A stretch of 64,000 nucleotides of DNA, taken from positions 27,843,860-27,907,859 of the forward strand of contig OW388293.1 of assembly GCA_936450465.1 (NCBI GenBank). The letters are read 5' to 3'. Under the pieces are notes generated by a model. That model saw nothing but the letters and a program-made list of their open reading frames with translations. It had not been told where the DNA came from and did not search any database. Source of the stretch: Gibbula magus. Its lineage: Eukaryota; Mollusca; Gastropoda; Trochida; Trochidae. How positions within the stretch are numbered: position 1 is the stretch's first letter; every line of letters starts with the position of its first letter. Positions 47,201 to 59,200 of the stretch are shown one piece after another. The translations under genes and the position numbers were made by a program.

Positions 47201-50200
47201 TGCCATAAATCATGCTTATATAAACGATGATACTAACGGTTTTATCCTGCGACACCGAGACTAGCGTACTCCCTCTCCGGACGATCGCCCACACGGGACC
47301 CTCGTGTCCCAGCAGGGTTCGTGTAGTTCCTCCTGTACGCAGGTTCCAGATCTGAGACAGAAATTGAGATGAATGGGTTTTTGTAATATCTAAACCTTCT
47401 TCTTTTTAAATAGCTTGAGGGCATTTTTCTTGTTTCATGCTTCCTGATATCTAACAAGTCTTTTTCATGCCTTGGAAAAACATTCAACTCAACCTTGACC
47501 GAGATCTCAAATAGCGCTGAAGCATGAAGTAATAACACCAAAAGCTTTCGAAAATAAAGACACAGGTCTTTATGTGACTTGACTTTTGTAGAATGACATT
47601 TTCAAATCAGAATCTAACCAATCCTTATCATGCAGTTATGCACAGTCTATGGTGAAGAATATTAAAGAGCCATCACGGATGTTGATGAAAATATCAAAAT
47701 TTCTCCAAAAATCTATCTCCGTAAAAAAACTACACTTAATTTTTCCCTAATTTTTCCAACTTAAAATAAGCCGAGAAATTGCATTAATTAGTAAAGGTGT
47801 TTTCCAGTCTAAATATAGATCCAGTCTATTATTTTCAAGCGCAAAGCATTATGGTCTAGCTCACACACAGTAAACAAAGACACGAAAGAATAAAAAAAAA
47901 TATGAGCAATGAACGAAATCGAATATATATTTTTTTTTATGGTTATTTATTTACCATTTCATTTAATTATGTATTTGCTACAGATATTGGAATAATTGTT
48001 TTACCCAACTAGGTATTTTGCTTGAATTTTATAATTAATGAGAGTAAAAAATTGTCATAATTTGCTGGTCTAATCTCAATAAAAAGAACATTAAACAGGA
48101 AATAATTTGTATATTTTTAGGACATTTAGAAACATAGTTTGTAAAGCAATCGTCACATTCAGTAATGTGTGACAAGGGTACTTTGCAAATGCGACGCGTG
48201 AAGCACGTGCAGCATATGGGTTGTTATGGCGACTTGCGCTAGAGACGAGCCTTCACGCTTCGGAAGCGCTTGCTGTTTGTGTAGTACGTATTACGCAAAA
48301 AAGGGGACTCTGTTTATATACGTCAGATACCCGTAGCGCGCGCTAGTCGAAGTGATACTTCTCTTTGAAACCAAATTGCAATACATTGTCGTGATATGAA
48401 AATTATTTAACATATGCCATGTTGTAGATAAACAAATTCTCTGGCGAATGACGTTATAAGTATATTTTCCAAATATTTGAAACACTAACATCCGTGATGG
48501 CTCTTTAAGTTAATAAGTAGAGACGAACCCTGATGGTCGAGTCGTGAGATCCGCTGATCAGCAGGTGCTCCGTGTAGAAGTTGAGACACCAGACCCCCCT
48601 TGTGTGTCCTCTCAGCGTCTGTAGCAGCTCCCCAGTCTTTATGTCCCACAGACAGATTGTCTGGTCCCGGGACCCGCTAGCCAGACGTGTGTCATCAAAC
48701 GTCACGGATAGAACACTGGCAAAAAATTAATTGTTATGGTCATTTTTATAGAAAATATGTAGAAGCATTACAGTTTCACATATGACAACAAACTTAAGTT
48801 AGAAAATTAGAACTTTAGCACTCAAAATCTTTTCTGTGTCAGTGCCTGTGATTTTTTGGTTAATCTAAAGCAATTTTGCATATTTATGTCGAAATAGAGT
48901 AAAATACTTTATACTCAGTATTTTGATTTGCTTTTTACAAGTGATTGACTTTTTACAGGTGATTATTACGCACTCTTCAATAAAATTTGAATCGGATCAC
49001 TTCGGACAGTTTGCCGTAAATCTCCCTGAAAACAAACTTTGTGCCAAGGGTATAAATGGAAGATGCCTCAAATAAATCTTTAATAAAATCTCTGTGCTAA
49101 CGCACCTGTTTGTGTGGCCCTTGAGGTCCACCTTCCGACAGACCCCGTTGTTCCAGTTGAGACGCAGGTACATGTTGTCACGGTACAGTTTCTTCCACAT
49201 GGGGGCGCTGTTCACTCGGACCTCCAGCTTAACTTCGCTACATTTGGCCTTCCACAACTCATTGCTGTTGGCGACACGCTGCCATGTCTTACTGACCTGG
49301 AAAGAGTCACATGGCTCTGCAGCTCATCAGGCTTTGTATAATGGATAATAAAAATATTAATATTTCTGCTTATGAAGATGAAGATGAAGATGAAAATAGA
49401 TTTTACAGGCCTCGTTTCGAGTTGACAGTTACCAAGTGAACCAGATATGAAAATATGCTGGCAGCATCAAAGATATCAATTAAATTCTCATTTATCTTTC
49501 AGAGACAAGTGAAAAAATATAAATTTATTAGATAAAAGGTACAAAAAAGGATGTGATATAACCATCATTGTGATTAATTTGTAATGAATGATGACAATGT
49601 CCTGTGAAGGTGTGTAGATGATGTCAAGTCATTGTGCAAAATCTGTAAACTGGTATCTCCTAGGAGATATCATCTGATATCAAGCAATAGATGTCTACTT
49701 TGTAACAGCGTTTTGGATGATAAAGCCGAACCCACGTACCCGACTGGCCTGCACGAGTTCACTGGGGGAGAGGTAGCTGAGTATTCTGATGGAGAGAGGT
49801 TCCGGGAGCAGAGATATGAAGTCCCGATACTGCTTGATCTGAAACATAAATATACATACTTCTACAAAATGATTTTGTATGTTTGGTGACTGTTCAAGAT
49901 GTATTTTTTAATTTACTTTTCTCATTCACAGTAACATTAATGCATGCCTTTCTTTTTCTTTAGTGGTACGCAATTTGGGGTGCAAGGCTAGAGTTATGCG
50001 CCTTTAGTCATGTTATGAATAGAAAACAAACGCATGGTCCAGCACGGGCACAACACAAAGCACATAGTATTTCCTGCTGGCTAAATCATCTGTAATGTAA
50101 CTCTTAACAAGATAAAACAGCCATAAAACGACCAATCTTTATGTTCTCTCACGAACAGTGAACCTGTCGGGCTATTTAAGAATTGAATGTCAGTTTGTGT

Positions 50201-53200
50201 GTTTGCACTGGAAAATGAATGATGTCAAAGCGGGATTCAAACCTCCGTGAAAGGCGAGCTTGCGAGCAAGTTCATATGTTATGCGCGATCTTTTATTGAA
50301 ATGTTTTATTATTTTAACAATCGAGAAGGTAGTATGATATTGAGTTTATGTTAATCAATCAAATAAGTCGGTAAATGCATGGTAACCGCTGGAAATTTGC
50401 TAACAAAACCACGCTCAATCAGGAAAGGACGCTACAGTACCGTCGAACGTTCACACGACATGAAAGTGTTCACACGAGTATGAAAGATTTTCCAAGAGTT
50501 CATGGACAATGAACCTGGAAATTTTGATCACCTGACCGTGCTCTCAACCAACCAAAGTTCGGATTCCGTGTAAACTTCAAAGTAAGAAATTATATAGGGA
50601 CCACAAAGGGGCCACAATAAATTAAAAAAAGATGAAGACAATCATATGTTTTGGGGTGTGAGCATTTTTTGTCATCAATTCTACAATTTATAATCCACAT
50701 TTGACAAGGAGAGTGTACATAAGATTAAGTTTTTCATTTTAATAAAAAGATGAAAATATGAAAAGTTTATGAACGATCAGATTCATGGATGGATGCCAGA
50801 TCTCATTGGCCCCTTTAGGCATGATTAAATAAAACTTAAAATAAAACAGAAATGTAACTGCAGTTACTACTTGTTTGGTCAGTGTGAATGTTATTGTAAA
50901 ATAACTGTCACTCGATCTTCAAATGACTAATGAACAGGAAAATGTGTATTAAATATGAATGATCGAAGTTGATTCCTGAACCTACTACGAGGAAATTTGA
51001 GATGAAGAAATGCTGTCTGGGATCCAGCTTCAGCAACAACTTGTGGAAGAACTCGTTCCGTTTTGTGTCTGAAATACACAAGTAGAGATGGTGTTGGAAC
51101 ATTTGCATCTATTAGACTTTATTGTAATTCACGAATTGACATGCTGAGATTGGTGTTATTTTTAAGGGATACATATCCAATCTTATCATAATTCCATAAT
51201 CCTCCTAAACAAGCTTTTCCAATTCCATATGTTCTATCTCTAATAGTACCAATACATACTAGTATATACATTATTTGACGAGTCCATTGCGATATTTGAA
51301 TCCTCAGAGTCAGACATGCACAAATTGCCGGCACTGAAAATCAACAACTACACTTGTTGGACCTTGTTTGAGGTCTCTGTGGTTGATGGATAAGTTGTTG
51401 GTATTTTCAGTGTTGTATCTGATGCCAAGTGTGACCAATTGACAAGAATCTCAACTCATTTACATTAACAAAGGAAATAATCCAAGACTAGGTATTGAAT
51501 AAAGAAGGTTAATAAGCCGCTACAGGCTAATCATATTAAAGGATAGATGCAATGACATTATGGTCCAAATCGGATTCATTAAAATGGGATGTCAATTTGA
51601 CAATTGCTAGATTTTAAATTTCTGAAATTGGTCCATATATTACTTATATACGGCTTTAAAAAAAACACCTGATTTAGCCCCGGCGACCACAATGAAAGTC
51701 TGACGGGGTGTGGCCAGTGAAGGGATGACTTCTGTGACGTATGTGGAGGAATCTGATTTTCGGCGATAGTCATAATTCAACGTAATTTCGTAACATTTTG
51801 ATTGTAAATTTCACAAAGAAATCTTCAATAAACCAACTTAAATTTCCCATATATCGAATGTTTAGATATCCAACTAGGTAATTCCGCAGATGACAATTAC
51901 ACAATTATTACATAAACATGTCTTTTTGGTAATGTAATACACCTCATAAATTCATTTAGCGGCAGTGATAATCATCATTAATTAATTAACGAGACTCGGC
52001 GGAGTAGCTGTCTAGCTGGCCCGTCTGTCGCTTATCACAGTCACGCCTCATTTCAAAATGATTGCTAAAACTAATTGCGGTAGTGTTAAAATGGGTGAAT
52101 TAAAATCTTTTTAATTACCAATTGCAAGTTTATTGTCTTGTTTTTATGTTCAATTGATTCCGATATACAATATACGTAGAGGTAATCATCTGTCATTCTT
52201 GAGAAAAATGCATTTCATCAGATCTTTAATATTCTTGCAGTTGCCCCTTTTTATTGAACTCACCGGTCCAGAGGTGAGTGTACCAGGCTAGGATCTGTAG
52301 GGCCTCTGGACTCAGGGGACTCGGAGGGAGGACCTCTCTCTGTGGACAGTGTGAAGACATCATGTAACTATTGGAGACAGCTACTGTATGGAAGGTCTAC
52401 ATTGGTTTTGTAGACACATGCGGAGGGAGTGGAGGGATGGGGCGAAGGGTTCATAAAATGTTCATGCAAGATTGTTCAATGGGGGAGGATGGGGTGGGGG
52501 GTTGAATATTCCGATCAGGGGCGGATCCGTTTTTTTTTTTTTGGAGCGAGTACACAGTCTTTTGCAACTTACAAACCTACACCCCGCATTCCAATTATCA
52601 GCTTAATGTAACGTACCCGCCCAGCTTTGTAGGTTCTTTGTTATTTAGATAATGCATTATGGTTAAATACGACACAAGATAAGAAAGAGGATTTTAAGGC
52701 AAAAAGAAAGAATTATAGCTTATTTAGAACATAAACATATTATGGACAGCAACATGTTTATCATTCAGAACTGAAGATACAAAAACATGCCAACATATGC
52801 ATACTTTTGGGTATTACAGCAGTCAGGGCCTAGATTTTCAAAGCTTTCTTAGTGCTAAGATAGTCATAATTACCATATATCTTAGTGTTAAGAAAACTTC
52901 AGAAATCTTGGTCAAGGAGCTCAAAAACATATTGAAGTTTTTATTTACATTTTCACATTACGAAAGATTTTACTTACTTTTTTCTTTCCTATCACAACAT
53001 GTTTTGGTTTTGCAAAACATATTTTCAGCTGAATGAAGAGAAGGAAAGAATATGAGAGAATTAGAATACATATTATAGAATATATAGAGATAATATATAG
53101 AATATTAGAGACAAATATAGATTTATAGCAAAAGTTTAAGAACATGAAGACAAGTTCTTATGAAAAGAGAGAATACCGTATTTCCTCTATTAAGGGCCGG

Positions 53201-56200
53201 GGCTCTTAATACGATTAAGGGTTCTTACCCCCTGGCACTTATTGGAGGCTCGGCTCTTATTTGAGGCCTGGCCCCTATTAGAGGAAATACAGTAGGTTGA
53301 ATTAGATCACAAGACAGTTAGATACTTAGAGTGGTTATAATAGTACGTTTTTGGTTAAACGTAATTATTTATACTTACCTGTTGACTAGACCTACTTTGC
53401 CTTACCTCCCAGGGGTAATGCTATTTCAACCTTAATACAGACGAACTTGAAGAATGGATGAGGGGTGCGTAAAATCCCTTATCCAAGGGCCGGTAAGTCT
53501 AGATGGTCTCGTGACGTCACTACCGGTTCATATCACTCTCCGAAAGTCCCAAAGGCAAGACAGACCAAGTGGGGAGGATGGGAGGGCCTAGAGCGTAGGT
53601 CTAGTCAACAGGTAAGTATAAATAATTACGTTTAACCAAAAACGTACTATTATTTAAATACCTATCTGTTGACTAGACCTACTTTGCCAAGAATCCCACC
53701 GCAAGGAGGCGGGTCAGTAGATACATGGTAGTGACGAGACCAGCGACTAGCCCTGAGTGTAAGCTAACCTACGAGTCCTCCACCCTGTGGTGAGGACAAG
53801 GCACAGCCCGGGAGATACCATCTCTACCGCTAAGCGGATCGAAGAGACAACCCTGCCACTCAACTTTCGATCAACATACCGCCCCCCAAACCCCAACAGG
53901 GAGGGGGGGGTCAAAACGAAGTTAAAGAAAAAACCAACAGACACGAGAGTAAGCAATGTAAACCCTGTTTATTTACAATAAGTCCCAAACGCGTCTAAGA
54001 AGGATGACCCCTTCTTGGTCTGGTTGGGGGGACCACCTTCGTCTGCGCGAAGACCTGTGGACCCAGCCTAGAGATGCCTTCAAGATCAGCAGTGGAGACA
54101 TCTCGTAGGTAATGGTTGGCGAAAACCTCTGATGAACGCCAAAAACACCCTGCCATGACATCCGAAACCGCGATGTTGCAGTGATACGCCATCGTGGCTG
54201 AAACTGCGCGGATCTCATGAGGATTGGAACGCGACGGCGGAGGCAAATCAGCGGCCTTGTACGCATCAATTACCGCCGATCTTAGATACACCCCCAACGC
54301 TCGCTTGTCTAGTTCCTTGGTGCTCCTGGGTGAGTGAGGCAAGAACAGACGACGCCTGCCATCCCTCAGCCTGCGGGTACGCTGCGTGTACACCCTCAAG
54401 GCTCTTACTGGACACAAAGAGAGATCCACCTCATCTGAGTCCGAACCCAGAGCTGGGATAGAGAACGTACGTCCCGCTTCATCCGCTGCTTGGTTCTTAC
54501 AGACAAAATCAGGAGCCAACCCCAGCGAGGCGGAGCCCCCCTCCCTGACCTCAAAACGTAGCAGGTCCGCCTGCAACGTATGGATCTCTGAAATCCGCGC
54601 TGCAGAGGCCATGGCCACCAGAAAAATGACCTTGATGGTGAGAGGGAGGAGAGGCACGTTGGAGAGCGGTTCATACCTATCGGAGCGCAGGTGGTTGAGC
54701 ACAATGGCTAAGTCCCATTCAGGTGGGCGAAGCCTGGACCTGCTGTCCACCGAACGGAAGGTCTTAATTAGGCCCTTGAGGACCGACACATCCAATCCTG
54801 GCGATCTCTTCCTGAGAACCGACAGGATGGCCGACATGTTGGTGTTAATTGACGACGCCTTAAGATGTCTAGTGTTGCGAAGGTACACCAAGTACTCCGC
54901 AACCTGAGGCACTGAAGCCTCTGCCGGAATGAAATCCCTCTGAGCACAGAACGAGGCGAAGGCCTGCCACTGGAAATCATAGAGCTTCCTAGTGGTTTTC
55001 CTATGCGAGGTAGCTATTGCGTTGGCGACGCACTTAGAGTATCCACTACTCCTTAACCCTCTTTTAATACAAGCCAAGCGTGAAGGGAGAACACCTGAGG
55101 GTTCTCGTGTAACCTTCCGCTTGGCCTGCTGATGAGCAGATCCCTCCGTATCTGAATCGGGACCGGTTCCTGCCGACAGAGCCGACGGAGAGGAACGAAC
55201 CACGGCCGGGCTGGCCACCAAGGGGCGACCAGCAGGAGACGAAGAATCCGAGTTTCCCCTATCTTGGCTACAACTTGGGAGAGGATGGCCGGCGGCGGAA
55301 AAGCATAGGCGTCCATCCCCTCCCACCCTAACGAGAGCGCGTCTAAGCCCATCGCTAGCGGGTCTGGCACTGGGGAGATGTAGGTTGGCAATTGGTGGTT
55401 GAGACACGTCGCGAACAGATCTATCAGCGGGGTGCCGAACTGGAGACACAACCCCCTGAAAACCACCGTATTCAGTTGCCACTCTGTTGGGGGAGGGGCA
55501 TCCGGACGTGACAACGCGTCCGCCAAGACGTTCTTGGCACCTGGAATGTGGACCGCTCGAATGTCCAGGTCCACCTCATCCACCAACTCGAAGAGCTGGA
55601 GTGACACGCGTAGCAGAGACTGTGCCTTGGTGGACCCCTGCTTGTTTATCGACCAAGCAGCCGCCGAACTGTCCGTGTGTACTAGCAGGCACTGGCCCCT
55701 CAAGGGGACCTGCCAGTGCTGAATGGCAAGACGTACTGCGTCCAACTCGAGGACGTTGATGTGTAGGTTCCGCTCTGATGGGGACCAAACTCCCGCCACC
55801 TGTTCGTGACTCATGTGCGCTCCCCACCCTTGGGTGGAGGCGTCTACAAACAGGTGAGCTGAGGGGGGGCGAGGACGAAGTGGAACGCCTGCGAACACAC
55901 TCTCGTCTACCCGCCACCAAGCTAGGAACCGATGTAGGTCTGGGGTTAAGACTATGTCGTGACGACAACGCGTCTCCCTGATGTGGGGATTCAGGAACAC
56001 CTGTAACGGGCGAAGGAACAACCTCCCCCTGCGGGTCAGGTCCTGAGCTGACGTTAATAACCCCAACACTCTTTGCCACTGACGTAGGGAGAGCGAGGCA
56101 TCGAGCGCGCGATCCATAAGGCGATCGTAACGAGCCATCCGCTCCCTCGTGACGAAACCGCGGAACAGTCGGGTGTCTAGGATAGCCCCTAGGAACTTCA

Positions 56201-59200
56201 GACGAGTTGCCGGAACCAAGTCCGACTTCTCTAAGTTCACTAGCCACCCCAGACGACGGAACAGGTCCATCGTGAACCTGAGCTGCGCCTCGAGAACGAC
56301 CGGGGAGCGGTCATGAGCGATCCCATCGTCCAAGTACATTAGGAACTGAATGTCGCATTGGTGAAGGAATTGGACGATGGGCTGAGTCACCCGTGTGAAT
56401 AACCAGGGGGCGGACGAGATCCCGAACGGGAGCACGCACCACTGAAAATGTCTGCCGTCCAGGATGAAGCGGAGGTACCTGCGGTCCCGATAGTGAATCG
56501 GCACGTGCAGGTACGCATCCTGTAGATCGAGAGACACCATGCAGTCTGAGCGCTCCAAGGACCGCATCACTGAGGGAAGCGTCAAGAGTCGAAAATATGG
56601 CGGCCGAACGAGGAAGGAGCGGTTGAACACCTTCAAATCGTGAATTAGCCGCCATTTTTCCGAGTTCCTTTTGGGTATTACGAACACTGGGGAGTAAAAC
56701 CCCGGCGTTAGATGCGGGGTCAGGACCTCCTGCACCGCCCGTTTGGAGATTAATATCTCCACCTGTTCCAATGTCAATTTGAGCCGGTCCCCTGCTAAGG
56801 GACGCTCCATTGGAGTACAGGTGAGGGGCGGCGGAGACGAGACGGGAATGCGGAACCCCTGACCCAGAATCCGACACACGTAAGGGTCTAACCCTAACTG
56901 TACCCAGTTGCTGACAAAGTCTTGGAGGCGACCCCCCACCAAGCCCTCCGACACCGGAACGAGTGGAGGAGGGAGCAGCGGGGGTGACCACGAGTCACTT
57001 CCTCCACTTCTTTTGCGGGGTACGACCTCCGGCGCCAGGCCGGGGGGACTTGGGGGACTGACCCGTGGATCCACGGCCACGACCTCCCCGCCGAAAGTCC
57101 GTTTTCGCTTTCTTGGGGGAAGGTTGGCCACTGCCCTGGCCTTGCCCCTGACGAAAATTGGTCTGCGGACGCTTTGGTGTCGTTTGCCTCTGCGTGACGA
57201 GCCGATTAGTGAGGTCTTGCTGTTGGGCCTCCTGTCGTGCTGTCAAAACCTCCGGGATACGACCACCAAACAGAGTTTCAGCGTGAGCAGGGGCATGTCG
57301 AAGGAAGTTCTTATGATCTGGGTTGAGACCTGACCGGTAGAGGAAATTGTCTCTGCGAAGCACTGTTATACTCGATGAAATCCGCGACGCTGACAACATG
57401 ATCTGCGCAAGGTCCGCAGCCACATCACCAAACGCTTTGAACAACACCGGGTCCCCCGCCTCCATGCCCGCCTGCTTAGCACAAGCCAGCATCGCCTGAC
57501 ATGTGAAAGCCACGTTGTTCCCCAAGCCTAACACCGAACGCGCCTCCCTGTCAAGATGAGAGAACTGTGCCTCAGACACGCGGTGAAGCAGGTTGGTGGT
57601 AAACAACCGGGACGCCCCCTGATCAAGGGGAGGCGGAACAAGCTGAAAAGGGACCGGATACAAGGGCAGACGCCGTCTGCGCTTGTCCGGCACCACCAAA
57701 GGCGGAAGCAAACGATTGGGCATCGCAGATGATACGACTTGCTCCATATCCTCGGTGGCCTCCAAAAGAAGCCTATGAGGTGGAAGGGCAAGACGCGCGG
57801 GAGGTACCTCGCCATCGGGGCCAAAGGAAGCCCTCCTGGCCGCCGACGTGCGCGGACCCGTCACGCTGACTTGGCTAAGTGGAACGTCCGCGAACGAGGC
57901 CACTTCGGATAGCATAGCTATTGCGTCAACCACTGGAGGATCCTCCGACGATCCCGTACCCTCCGCCTCCGTTTCTATACTGATGAACGGAGGGTTCGAC
58001 ACGTCCACGTAGCGGGTGTCACGTTCCGGTGAGTCCGGCGAGGAGTCACGTAAGGGTGACATCACCGTGACACGCCGCTCCGGGGTGCGAGGGGTACGCG
58101 AAGGAGTCGCGGGTGCGGAGGCCCTAGCGGACGAGGAACGCGCACCCTGAGGTACGTCATCCGCATAGGGCTCACACGATCGCGTAGTCGTAGTGTGAGT
58201 AGGTAAGTTCCGCGGACCCAAACGCGCATCGAGCAAGGAAGAGACCATATCCTTGACGGATGCCAGAAGGAGGGAAGGATCGACCTTGTCGAACCTAGCC
58301 TTCTTGGACTTCTTCTTCTTGCTCTTGGGCGTAGCGGGTCCGCCCACCTTAAGTCTAAGCGGAGACAACCGTTGGTCCGGCGAAGGAGGGGACAACGGGT
58401 GAGTCCGCGAACGAGAACCGGAACACGACGGCGGAGGGGGGGAGCGTAACTTCGACCCCCCAGCGGGTTCGGACAGGTCCGATTCCCTGTCGAATTCATC
58501 CGCCCGTTCCGTGAGGACAATGTCAACATCCTCCACCGGAGACGGATGACGAATGGGAGACACCTCCCTACGTTGAGCTGACGACGTACGCTTCTGTGAC
58601 GCAGCCCTATCGGCCACCGACTTGCGTATGGCGGAAACGTACGCGTGGAACTCCGATTCGGAGAGAGGAGCGCACTCGTCGCAACGGTAATCCTCTTCGC
58701 AAAGGTCCTTGCACTTTCTGCATAACAAGTGCGGATCCTTAGAGGCGGACTTCCTGCCTCCGCAGTTCGTGCAGAAGGCGGAGTACATGGCGAACGGTAA
58801 CGATAAAACGCGTAACGTAAGCGAAGGTAGAGACAGTCGAGTCACCTACACGGCGTCGCAACAAAAACTCTGAACTCGAAGAGCACAAAGTCAAAATCAA
58901 GTAACCACCCGCCAAGGTAAACAAAGACGAACAAGCCAAACCAAAAAATAGGCTAAACACTAACAAGATAATTCAATCTTTATTCACATAACATTCGTGC
59001 GTGAACCAAACCTTAAGTGACTGGCGTAGCGAGTCACTTGAACCAAAGTGAGTCACCCTAAGGGTGAGTCACGTATAATCGACCTAAGTCGAACCAACCC
59101 CTAAGCGACTGGCGTAGCGAGTCACTTGAACCAAAGTGAGTCACCCTAAGGGTGAGTCACGTATAATCGATCTAAGTCGAACCAAACCCTAAGTGACTGG

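Noticed and set aside
54386..54907. 173-codon + strand frame opposite the recombinase
   Set aside because: Antisense shadow of the well-supported recombinase frame.
55576..56991. Two 223-226 codon - strand frames inside the RT region
   Set aside because: Alternate-phase shadows of the GC-rich RT/RNase H frame with no domain of their own.
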